Under the pieces are notes generated by a model. That model worked only from the letters and a program-made list of their open reading frames with translations. It was not told the origin of the DNA and made no database searches. Positions 1 through 5,170 of a stretch of 10,814 nucleotides of DNA are shown here, piece after piece (the stretch's first letter is position 1; each line of letters opens with the position of its first letter). This stretch comes from Candidatus Yonathbacteria bacterium. Its GTDB lineage: Bacteria; Patescibacteriota; Minisyncoccia; Phycocordibacterales; UBA1550. Both the position numbers and the translations under genes were made by a program. The stretch spans positions 1 through 10,814 of the forward strand of contig JACQCY010000012.1 of assembly GCA_016201355.1 (NCBI GenBank). The letters run 5' to 3'.

Positions 1-711
1 AAGCACGATCCAAAAAATCCGGGATGGGAGGAACGCGATCGTGTCGTCCTCTCTAATGGGCACATTTGTCCAGTACTCTACTCGGCGATGGCGCATAGCG
101 GATATTTCCCTGTGGAAGAAATGAAGACGCTTCGAAAATTTGGGACACGCCTTCAAGGACATCCTCACCGCGAATATTTACCAATGTTGGAGACAAGTTC
201 GGGACCGCTCGGGCAGGGGCTTTCACAAGCGGTTGGTATGGCTATTATTGACCGTCTCGATCGTGGGCAAAATTCAAACAGGACGGTCTATTGTTTCTTG
301 GGTGATGGTGAACTCAATGAGGGGCAAGTGTGGGAAGCGGCAATGCTTGCCGGCCGTGAGAAACTTCACAATCTTGTCGCCATCGTGGATCGTAACAATA
401 TTCAAATTGATGGCTATACGGAAAACATAATGCCCCTCGAACCTCTCGCGCTCAAATGGGCGGCATTTGGTTGGCATGTGCTTGAAATTGACGGACACAA
501 TATGGCGTCGATTGTCGATGCGGTGGATACGGCGCGCGCGATTTTTGAGAAACCGTCAGTTATCATCGCGCACACGATCCCCGGCAAAGGGGTGGAAATG
601 TTTGAGCAGGATTACAAATGGCATGGCAATCCACCCAACAAAGAGCAGGGCGCGAACGCTCTCGCCGAGCTCCGCACACTCGGCGGGCAGATTGTGAGCG
701 AGCATGAATAA
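1..711 (+). CDS. tkt: Transketolase, N-terminal (thiamine-diphosphate/pyrimidine-partner) subunit, 5' partial
   Basis: Half of a split transketolase, which moves two-carbon ketol units between sugar phosphates in the non-oxidative pentose phosphate pathway in the cytoplasm. The frame is open from base 1, so the gene starts outside the window and 236 residues are visible. Seen: the ThDP-site SNGH at visible residues 18-21, SSGPLGQGLS about 65-75, and the ThDP/Mg motif GDG at 101-103 followed 28 residues later by NN at 132-133. The protein ends after the ThDP-binding domain with TAA at 709-711, as expected for stand-alone N subunits, so this is not a frameshifted full-length enzyme. The matching C subunit is at 1582-2553, separated by three unrelated small genes. 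The toxin gene starts 5 nt after this stop, so the two are probably cotranscribed. Identity is near certain; only the true N-terminus is unknown. Confidence 0.96.
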   Translation, partial: KHDPKNPGWEERDRVVLSNGHICPVLYSAMAHSGYFPVEEMKTLRKFGTRLQGHPHREYLPMLETSSGPLGQGLSQAVGMAIIDRLDRGQNSNRTVYCFLGDGELNEGQVWEAAMLAGREKLHNLVAIVDRNNIQIDGYTENIMPLEPLALKWAAFGWHVLEIDGHNMASIVDAVDTARAIFEKPSVIIAHTIPGKGVEMFEQDYKWHGNPPNKEQGANALAELRTLGGQIVSEHE

Positions 712-716
712 AATAT

Positions 717-1028
717 ATGGAAATAGCGTACCTGCCAAAGGCTAAGGGGTTTATTGAAAAATTAGATGATATATTACTAGAGAGGGTACTGAGTAGTGTC
801 GATTTTCTAGAAAAATATGGTGCTCTGCTTGAGATGCCGTTGTCGAAGCCACTTGGAAAAGGATTATTTGAACTCAGAATTGTCGGGAATATTCACATAA
901 GAATTTTTTATTGCTTTCACAAAAATACTGCTTATATTTTACACGCAATTGTTAAAAAACAGCAGGTAATACCTAAAAAAGAGATTGATTTTGCGAGAAA
1001 GGTTATGCGGGAGGTTGTAATAATATAA
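717..1028 (+). CDS. Type II toxin, RelE/HigB superfamily (phage Gp49-like)
   Basis: A 103-residue basic protein with the hallmarks of Gp49-like/HigB toxins: PLGKGLFELR at residues 45-54, a basic beta-strand region after it, HAIVKK at 76-81 and PKKEIDFA at 86-93. Family members are usually ribosome-dependent mRNA interferases neutralised by an XRE-type antitoxin; that activity is inferred from the family. Length is normal and nothing looks truncated. Toxin-before-antitoxin order is the HigBA arrangement. The start lies 5 nt behind the transketolase N-subunit stop with no Shine-Dalgarno, suggesting translation coupled to that gene. The stop codon TAA (1026-1028) lies inside a 16-bp palindrome proposed as the antitoxin operator. 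The gene is visibly more AT-rich than the flanking transketolase genes, consistent with acquisition by transfer. Confidence 0.88.
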   Translation: MEIAYLPKAKGFIEKLDDILLERVLSSVDFLEKYGALLEMPLSKPLGKGLFELRIVGNIHIRIFYCFHKNTAYILHAIVKKQQVIPKKEIDFARKVMREVVII

Positions 1029-1043
1029 CATATATGTTATCAT
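1015..1043 (+). promoter_or_regulatory. Putative internal promoter for the antitoxin gene
   Basis: TTGTAA (1015-1020) and TATCAT (1038-1043) match the sigma-70 -35 (4/6) and -10 (5/6) elements with exactly 17 bp between them. Predicted initiation at about 1050 falls on the antitoxin ATG (1051), giving a leaderless or nearly leaderless mRNA. The promoter overlaps the end of the toxin gene, so antitoxin can be made independently of it. With no clear terminator before 2555, the same promoter would also serve DUF1653 and the transketolase C subunit. Inference from sequence only. Confidence 0.5.
1025..1040. promoter_or_regulatory. 16-bp perfect palindrome, candidate toxin-antitoxin operator
   Basis: ATAACATATATGTTAT is its own reverse complement. 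It covers the toxin stop codon, fills much of the -35/-10 spacer and touches the -10 element of the proposed antitoxin promoter. XRE-type antitoxins usually bind such dyads next to their own promoter, so this is the natural autoregulatory site. AT-richness makes chance palindromes more likely, but the exact placement supports the call. Confidence 0.6.
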
Positions 1044-1050
1044 ACAAAAT

Positions 1051-1332
1051 ATGAAAAAAACGAAACTATTAACACATAAAGACTTCAAAAGAGAGAGTAT
1101 GAAAAGGCCTGGCGTTAGAAAGGCCCACGCAGAACTTGAGCTTGAATTTAAAATCCTCGATGCTCTTATCCGAACACGCATTAAGAAGAAATTAACACAG
1201 AGGGCTCTTGCGGAGCAAATAGGCGTTGCGCAGTCGGCGCTAGCTCGTTTTGAATCTGGTAAAATAAGTCCAACAATTTTATTCGTTCAAAAGGTCGCCT
1301 CTGGTCTCGGGCTCCGTTTAACGGTAAAATAG
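1051..1332 (+). CDS. HigA-like antitoxin, XRE-family helix-turn-helix protein
   Basis: A 93-residue protein with an N-terminal charged segment (about 1-35) and a classic XRE/Cro-type helix-turn-helix: LTQRALAEQIGVAQSALARF at 48-67 followed by ESGKISPT at 68-75. It probably binds and neutralises the toxin encoded just upstream and represses the pair through the palindrome at 1025-1040. That role is inferred from family and neighbourhood; the DNA-binding domain is seen directly. The ATG chosen fits the -10 element 7 nt upstream. It ends with TAG at 1330-1332, and the DUF1653 gene starts 21 nt later. A stand-alone transcriptional regulator is possible, but the spacing and toxin partner favour antitoxin. 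Confidence 0.87.
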   Translation: MKKTKLLTHKDFKRESMKRPGVRKAHAELELEFKILDALIRTRIKKKLTQRALAEQIGVAQSALARFESGKISPTILFVQKVASGLGLRLTVK

Positions 1333-1353
1333 AGAGGGACAGAATTTGGAATT

Positions 1354-1569
1354 ATGAATCAAGAGATTAAAATAGGAATATACAAACACGCGAAAACAGG
1401 GAATGAATACCGTGTCGTGTGCCTTGCGAAACACAGCGAGACTTTGGAAGATTTGGTTGTCTATGAAGCTTTGTATAAAAACGAAGAGTCAAAGTTTTGG
1501 GTTCGGCCGGCATATATGTTTAAGGAAGTAGTGGTTATTAATGGAGTGGAAACTTCGAGATTTATTTAA
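1354..1569 (+). CDS. DUF1653 domain protein
   Basis: A 71-residue protein matching the DUF1653 family along its length: IGIYKHAKTGNEYRVVCLA near residues 7-25, the signature HSETLEDLVVYEALY at 27-41 and WVRPAYMF at 49-56. The family is a small, conserved single domain of unknown function; no catalytic role is claimed. It lies 21 nt after the antitoxin and 12 nt before the transketolase C subunit, in the same direction, so it is probably in one transcript with them. No Shine-Dalgarno is visible at a useful distance from the ATG. Whether it belongs functionally to the toxin-antitoxin pair or is a separate passenger cannot be told from this window. Confidence 0.85.
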   Translation: MNQEIKIGIYKHAKTGNEYRVVCLAKHSETLEDLVVYEALYKNEESKFWVRPAYMFKEVVVINGVETSRFI

Positions 1570-1581
1570 GAACATAATAAG

Positions 1582-2553
1582 ATGATACCCCTTAATCCAA
1601 AACTTTTCGATGCAGATATAGAGCAGGTGCCGATTCGCGCGGGATTTGGCGAAGGGTTGCTTTTGGCGGCGCGAGCGGACGAACGGGTGGTGGGGCTTTG
1701 TTGTGATCTGACCGAGTCCACTAAGATGGATGCTTTTGCAAAAGAATTCCCGAAACGCTTTTTTGAGATGGGTATTATGGAGCAGTCAATGGCGTCGGTT
1801 GCATCGGGAATGGCGGCAATGGGAAAGATTCCGTTTATTTCCTCGTACGCAATGTTTTCTCCGGGGAGAAACTGGGAGCAAATTCGTACGAACATTTGCT
1901 ACAATGACCGTCCCGTGAAAATTGCCGGTTCGCATGCTGGCGTGTCGGTGGGTCCGGACGGCGGTACGCATCAAGCGACGGAAGATATTGCAATCACGCG
2001 TGTGATTCCGAATATGGTGGTTATCACGCCGTGCGACAGTATTGAAGCGCGCAAGGCAACTATTGCGATGGCAACAACAAAGACTCCCACCTATATTCGT
2101 TTGGCGCGTGAGAAAACTCCTATTATAACAAGTGAAGAAACGCCTTTTGAGATTGGCAAAGCGCAAGAATTTTTCCGTTCTACAAATCCGCGCGTTGGAA
2201 TTATTGCGTGCGGTTCACTTGTCTACAATGCAATAATGGCTGCAAAAGAGCTTGAGGGGGAGGGAATAGGAGCAGTGGTTTTGAATATTGGCACCGTGAA
2301 GCCCCTTGACCGCACGGCGGTGACTGTGCTCGCAAAAGAGTGTGGCGCCATTGTGACCGTTGAAGAACATCAAATTGCAGGAGGAATGGGTTCTGCTGTT
2401 GCCGAGGTGCTTGCCGTAGAACATCCTACACAAATGGCATTTATTGGTGTTCAGGATACCTTCGGTCAATCAGGAAAACCAGAAGAACTTGTTCTGCACT
2501 ATGGTATGGGGAAAGAGAGTATCAAGCAAGCAGCAATGCTCCTTCTCGAATAA
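1582..2553 (+). CDS. tkt: Transketolase, C-terminal subunit
   Basis: A 323-residue protein holding the pyrimidine-binding and C-terminal domains of transketolase, needed with the N subunit at 1-711 to form the ThDP active site at the subunit interface. Seen: GIMEQ at 64-68, whose Glu67 should be the residue that activates ThDP; the pyrimidine-domain loop with HAGVSVGPDGGTHQ around 118-131; and the C-terminal domain with EEHQIAGGMGSAVAEVL about 261-277. Length is normal for a stand-alone C subunit. The ATG at 1582 lies 12 nt after the DUF1653 stop without a Shine-Dalgarno. A deoxyxylulose-phosphate synthase or pyruvate dehydrogenase E1-beta half is related, but the GTH motif and the partner N subunit favour transketolase. 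Confidence 0.95.
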   Translation: MIPLNPKLFDADIEQVPIRAGFGEGLLLAARADERVVGLCCDLTESTKMDAFAKEFPKRFFEMGIMEQSMASVASGMAAMGKIPFISSYAMFSPGRNWEQIRTNICYNDRPVKIAGSHAGVSVGPDGGTHQATEDIAITRVIPNMVVITPCDSIEARKATIAMATTKTPTYIRLAREKTPIITSEETPFEIGKAQEFFRSTNPRVGIIACGSLVYNAIMAAKELEGEGIGAVVLNIGTVKPLDRTAVTVLAKECGAIVTVEEHQIAGGMGSAVAEVLAVEHPTQMAFIGVQDTFGQSGKPEELVLHYGMGKESIKQAAMLLLE

Positions 2554-2554
2554 G

Positions 2555-2580
2555 AAACATGTAATCTATGTTTATTTTTA
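2555..2580 (+). terminator. Weak hairpin with T-rich tail after the transketolase operon
   Basis: AAACAT (2555-2560) can pair with ATGTTT (2568-2573) around a 7-nt loop, followed by ATTTTTA. The stem is short and AT-only apart from one C-G pair, so termination would be inefficient. The much stronger palindrome at 2611-2650, also followed by a T-rich run, may be the main terminator. Confidence 0.35.
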
Positions 2581-2610
2581 ATATTTATATTCTGTTGTTG
2601 CTTCGTATCA

Positions 2611-2650
2611 TTAACGCCTATATGGTACTATAGTATCAAATAGGCGTTAA
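2611..2650. repeat. 40-bp near-perfect palindrome upstream of the Cas2-like gene
   Basis: Outer arms TTAACGCCTA (2611-2620) and TAGGCGTTAA (2641-2650) are perfect reverse complements. The 20-bp centre is itself dyadic around TACTATAGTA (2626-2635). Of 20 base pairs across the full dyad, 18 are Watson-Crick, with one A-A mismatch and one G-T pair. It ends 14 bp before the start codon at 2665 and is followed by TTATTTTTTT, so it could be an autoregulatory operator, a terminator for the transketolase operon, or both. A related copy lies at 3238-3277. Confidence 0.9.
2623..2631 (+). promoter_or_regulatory. Extended -10 promoter inside the upstream palindrome
   Basis: TGGTACTAT is an extended -10 element (TGn plus TACTAT, 5/6 match). 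No convincing -35 is present 17 bp upstream, which extended -10 promoters tolerate. Initiation near 2638 would give a leader of about 27 nt to the ATG at 2665. A protein binding the palindrome would cover this element, fitting autorepression. Confidence 0.45.
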
Positions 2651-2664
2651 TTATTTTTTTATTT

Positions 2665-3210
2665 ATGAAAAAAGAAGAGCGACAAGAGATGATATTTAAT
2701 ATATTGCTTGGTGTTGGAGTTTTAGCTACGGCAATCGTTGCCCCAAATGCTGTGCAGCTCTTTAAATACTTAATTCCTCGAGATTCTCGTGATAAATGGG
2801 AAACTGAGCGTTCATTGTCGCGGCTTATAAAAAGGGGATTAGTAAAAAAGAGAAGAACGAACGGGGAAGATTATTATTCACTGACTCTTCTTGGAAACAA
2901 ACAGGCAAAGAAGTATCAACTTAACTCAATAAAAATTGCAGTTCAGAAAAGGTGGGATGGGCTTTGGCGCTTAGTAATGTTCGATATCCCTGAAGATAAA
3001 AAGATGGCGCGACGCGGGATTAATTTTGTGCTTAAAAGAATTGGGTGTGTGCAGTATCAAAAGTCTGTATTCGTCATTCCGTACCCATGTATGAAAGAAG
3101 TTAATTTTATTGGTGAGTGTTTTGGTGTGCGAAAGAATATCCGTGTTATCACCGCACATAGTGTGGAAGGTTCGAAATCATTAGAGAAATTTTTTAAGCT
3201 TCACCTGTAA
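2665..3210 (+). CDS. PaaX-like winged-helix regulator with Cas2-like ferredoxin domain
   Basis: A 181-residue protein. Residues 1-37 include a hydrophobic helix; about 45-85 form a winged helix (ERSLSRLIKRGLVKK, then YYSLTLLGNKQAKKY); about 98-181 show the PaaX C-terminal/Cas2-like ferredoxin fold, with WRLVMFDIPED at 101-111 (strand 1 ending at Asp107) and GCVQYQKSVFVIPY at 127-140. Automated pipelines often call such CPR proteins Cas2 endonuclease. There is no CRISPR array or cas1 in the window and a DNA-binding domain precedes the Cas2 fold, so a transcriptional regulator is favoured, although Asp107 is where Cas2 enzymes keep their catalytic Asp. Twin 40-bp palindromes flank the gene and are plausible binding sites. 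No Shine-Dalgarno precedes the ATG. Function and targets are inferred. Confidence 0.82.
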   Translation: MKKEERQEMIFNILLGVGVLATAIVAPNAVQLFKYLIPRDSRDKWETERSLSRLIKRGLVKKRRTNGEDYYSLTLLGNKQAKKYQLNSIKIAVQKRWDGLWRLVMFDIPEDKKMARRGINFVLKRIGCVQYQKSVFVIPYPCMKEVNFIGECFGVRKNIRVITAHSVEGSKSLEKFFKLHL

Positions 3211-3237
3211 TCTTGCAGTATTGTTGAGGTGCTTTAA

Positions 3238-3277
3238 AAAACGCCTAAGTAGTACTATAGTACCAGATAGGCGTTTT
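3238..3277. repeat. Second 40-bp palindrome, downstream copy and likely bidirectional terminator
   Basis: Arms AAAACGCCTA (3238-3247) and TAGGCGTTTT (3268-3277) are perfect reverse complements around a centre containing the 12-bp palindrome GTACTATAGTAC (3252-3263). Aligned without gaps to 2611-2650, 31 of 40 bases are identical; the outermost two pairs are TT/AA in one copy and AA/TT in the other, so pairing is kept while sequence differs. It lies between convergent genes. On the plus strand it ends in GGCGTTTT; on the minus strand the arm runs into TTTTTT (complement of 3236-3241). Both directions therefore resemble intrinsic terminators. Confidence 0.88.
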
Positions 3278-3349
3278 GAGATGAGGGGGGGTAAGGTATT
3301 GATACAGAACAATAAAACAAAAAGAGAAGAAACAATGGAGGAGGTATTT

Positions 3350-3847
3350 CTATTTCCCGCTATACTCTATATTCTCGATGTCCTCTCCTTTGAGGATTTT
3401 GTCCACCATTTCGAGCTCTCCTAAAATTCCGTCAATGAGATCGTAATTTTTTGCTTCCTCATAAGTTACCCATGCATAATCGACACTCTCTTTGTTTAAA
3501 GTAACCTCTCCTGATTTGTATTCGCAGTAGAAACTTAAGATAATTGACGGAGTACCATTAGGGTTAACGAAGGTTATATCAAGAAGGTATTTGGCTTTGT
3601 CGACTTCCAAATTGCACTCTTCTTTTATTTCCCTTTGCAAAGATTTCTCAATAGCGAAATACCAAAGCCCTTCTTTGTTCTTTGGTGTATCAATATAGTC
3701 ATCCACTTCAAGCCCTCCGCCGGGTACGGTCCATTTGTTCGGGAACGCCTTCTTTTCGGGGCTTCGTTTCAGTATTAAAAACTTATCATCTTTATAAATG
3801 ATTGCTGTTGAGGTGACTCTATGCAGTTCTTTATTCTTTATATCCAT
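3350..3847 (-). CDS. Nudix hydrolase
   Basis: A 165-residue protein of the Nudix superfamily, which hydrolyses nucleoside diphosphates linked to another moiety, often to clear damaged nucleotides or intermediates. Seen: FLILKRSPEKKAFPNKWTVP at 23-42, the start of the Nudix box PGGGLEV at 42-48, and its catalytic end REIKEECNL at 72-80 with the metal-binding glutamates E73, E76 and E77. Two oddities: the box has about 15 extra residues between the glycines and REIKEE, and the usual Gly after EE-x is Asn79. Substrate cannot be deduced. It follows the PfkB kinase on the same strand with a 41-nt gap containing a hairpin, so the two may be cotranscribed. Its transcription probably ends at the palindrome 3277-3238. 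AT content is higher than in the kinase gene. Confidence 0.88.
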   Translation of the reverse strand: MDIKNKELHRVTSTAIIYKDDKFLILKRSPEKKAFPNKWTVPGGGLEVDDYIDTPKNKEGLWYFAIEKSLQREIKEECNLEVDKAKYLLDITFVNPNGTPSIILSFYCEYKSGEVTLNKESVDYAWVTYEEAKNYDLIDGILGELEMVDKILKGEDIENIEYSGK

Positions 3848-3857
3848 ATAATTTTTG

Positions 3858-3884
3858 ATTTACCAAGGCAAGACCTTTGTAAAT
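3858..3884. repeat. Hairpin between kinase and Nudix genes
   Basis: ATTTACCAAGG (3858-3868) pairs with CCTTTGTAAAT (3874-3884) with a single mismatch and a 5-nt loop. On the minus strand it begins 4 nt after the kinase stop and ends 10 nt before the Nudix start. There is no T-run after it in that direction, so it is not a canonical terminator; it could be an RNA stability or processing element separating the two cistrons. Confidence 0.6.
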
Positions 3885-3888
3885 AGGT

Positions 3889-4890
3889 TTAAAGTTTTTT
3901 TGCGCGATAATCCTTGGGCGCTTCGGCAAGGTATTTTTCGAGCTCATTGCGCGTGAGGAGCCCTTCTTGCGCGCCAATTTTTTGCACGACCGACATTGAA
4001 TTTATCGGCGCCCACGCAATAGCTTCTGCAGGAGTTTTACCGAGCGCAAGCGCCGAAACAAAGGTTGAAGCGAAAGAATCTCCCGCTCCCGTTCTGTCGT
4101 ATGGCGGAGCTGGGTCTGGGTAGACGGGCATATACCAAGTATCTGCTCCGTCATACACATACGCTCCTTTTGGTCCGTCGGTAATGACGGCAATTTTGGG
4201 CCCGAGTGTCGTCATCATCTTTGCGAGATTTTTTGGATCCGGTTCTTCTGTTTTTAAAATGATACGCGCTTCCTCTACATTGCAAAAGAAAACTTCCGTG
4301 TGAGCGTAGAGATTTTCCAATGTTTCCGCGCCAAGCTTTATTTGAAATGTTCCCGGCTGGAATGCGAGTTTTGTTTCGGGGTGAGTGGCGAGATATTCGG
4401 TAATCTCGTGATGAAAAGGAAGCGATTTGTCGTTCAGAGAAGAAAGATAGAGCCACCGTGGTCCGGGGGTAGTCAAAGGAAGCGTATAGGGGAAATCCTC
4501 GTGTTTGATGAGAATAGTGCGTTCGTCGCCAAACCAAAGAACATAATGATAATTGGTCTTCATTCCTTCGTACGAATGCATATAGCGGGTGTCAACGCCG
4601 TCTTTTGAGAGCGATTGCATACATTTTTCTCCATCGTCATCTTTTCCGAGATTTGAGATGAGAGCGCTTTTGAGGCCAAGGCGAGATGCCGAGACAGCGG
4701 CGTTTGCGCTATTGCCAACCGCGTACACCACTTTCACAAAATCGTAAGGAATCTTTGTGCCAAATGCCATACAGAGCTCCGTGTCATTTGTCTTTAAGTT
4801 ATGGTCTTCGTCGATGTGAGCATCTTTGAGCCGGATAAAAGCATCAACGACGGTATCCCCAATTGCTACAAAATCTAAAGGTTGTTCCAT
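3889..4890 (-). CDS. PfkB-family carbohydrate kinase
   Basis: A 333-residue ribokinase/PfkB-fold kinase that phosphorylates a sugar or nucleoside with ATP in the cytoplasm. Seen: the first strand and substrate site FVAIGDTVVDAF at 7-18; the glycine/asparagine motif VGNSANAAVSASRLG at 58-72; NVEEA at 204-208 (the NxxE Mg motif, N204 and E207); and PfkB signature 2 DRTGAGDSFASTF at 265-277, giving the anion hole and catalytic base Asp271. Length is standard. Substrate is not readable from sequence. Its promoter faces the aldolase operon in a shared dyad and transketolase genes lie nearby, so a phosphofructokinase role feeding aldolase is a reasonable guess; ribokinase or adenosine kinase-like activity is the alternative. 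No Shine-Dalgarno precedes the ATG (4890-4888). Confidence 0.9.
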   Translation of the reverse strand: MEQPLDFVAIGDTVVDAFIRLKDAHIDEDHNLKTNDTELCMAFGTKIPYDFVKVVYAVGNSANAAVSASRLGLKSALISNLGKDDDGEKCMQSLSKDGVDTRYMHSYEGMKTNYHYVLWFGDERTILIKHEDFPYTLPLTTPGPRWLYLSSLNDKSLPFHHEITEYLATHPETKLAFQPGTFQIKLGAETLENLYAHTEVFFCNVEEARIILKTEEPDPKNLAKMMTTLGPKIAVITDGPKGAYVYDGADTWYMPVYPDPAPPYDRTGAGDSFASTFVSALALGKTPAEAIAWAPINSMSVVQKIGAQEGLLTRNELEKYLAEAPKDYRAKKL

Positions 4891-4910
4891 TTTGTTAATT
4901 TATTATTTAT

Positions 4911-4960
4911 ATATAAATATTCTACCACAAAGATGGTTATGTATGGTAGAATATTTATAT
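4911..4960. promoter_or_regulatory. Mirror-image divergent promoter in a perfect 17-bp inverted repeat
   Basis: ATATAAATATTCTACCA (4911-4927) and TGGTAGAATATTTATAT (4944-4960) are exact reverse complements around a 16-bp centre. Each arm, read outward, contains TGGTAGAAT, an extended -10 element (TGn plus TAGAAT, 5/6). The minus-strand copy (4927-4919) would start the kinase mRNA near 4912, 22 nt before its ATG. The plus-strand copy (4944-4952) would start near 4959 toward 4984. Minus-35 boxes are weak on both sides. The dyad is a likely operator for a dimeric regulator controlling both directions equally. Confidence 0.7.
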
Positions 4961-4966
4961 TATAGG

Positions 4967-4972
4967 TATAAT
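4967..4972 (+). promoter_or_regulatory. Second -10 element upstream of the small ORF and aldolase
   Basis: A perfect TATAAT at 4967-4972 predicts initiation near 4979, 5 nt before the ATG at 4984. No good -35 is visible at the correct spacing. It may be an alternative plus-strand start site beside the dyad promoter at 4944-4952. Confidence 0.45.
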
Positions 4973-4983
4973 GACGAAAAGAT

Positions 4984-5166
4984 ATGGAATCTATTTTGTA
5001 CGGAGCAAGTTTAATAGGAGGAGTTATCTTTGCTTTCTTTTTGTATCTATATGCGCGTCGCGCAGGATGGCGTTGTGTGAGCAATAGGGAAAAGACTTGC
5101 GGGGGAGATACGATTAGCGAGTTTTGCACTGCGGAAGACCAACACAAAAACAGAGTTGAAATTTAA
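4984..5166 (+). CDS. Small putative single-pass membrane protein
   Basis: A 60-residue ORF not recognised as any family. Residues 4-24 form a strongly hydrophobic stretch (ILYGASLIGGVIFAFFLYLY) followed by ARR, giving a probable N-out/C-in membrane helix, and then a polar tail of about 35 residues with three cysteines. Support: a -10 element and divergent promoter directly upstream, a start close to the predicted transcript start, and a stop only 4 nt before the aldolase ATG, so it would be the first gene of that operon. It could instead be a leader region for the aldolase with a chance ORF. Moderately likely to be translated; function unknown. Confidence 0.5.
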   Translation: MESILYGASLIGGVIFAFFLYLYARRAGWRCVSNREKTCGGDTISEFCTAEDQHKNRVEI

Positions 5167-5170
5167 TTAT

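Noticed and set aside
1..2553. A single transketolase gene broken by insertion
   Set aside because: Each half has a clean domain boundary and start/stop as in known split transketolases, so the genes are more likely naturally separate.
2665..3210. CRISPR-Cas locus, because the protein resembles Cas2
   Set aside because: There is no repeat-spacer array, cas1 or other cas gene in the window, and the Cas2-like fold follows a winged helix as in PaaX regulators.
2611..3277. Insertion sequence or transposon with palindromic ends
   Set aside because: The flanks cttcgtatca and gagatgaggg show no target duplication, and the enclosed protein is not a recognised transposase. Kept only as a remote possibility.
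3221..3424. 67-codon plus-strand ORF between the convergent genes
   Set aside because: It runs through the palindrome and then antisense to the end of the Nudix gene; composition is not protein-like.
4151..4608. Long ORFs on both strands overlapping the PfkB kinase
   Set aside because: They are shadows of the kinase frame with no domain resemblance or initiation signal.
5156..5170. TTG start for the aldolase
   Set aside because: It adds five residues overlapping the upstream ORF; the ATG at 5171 gives a normal N-terminus.
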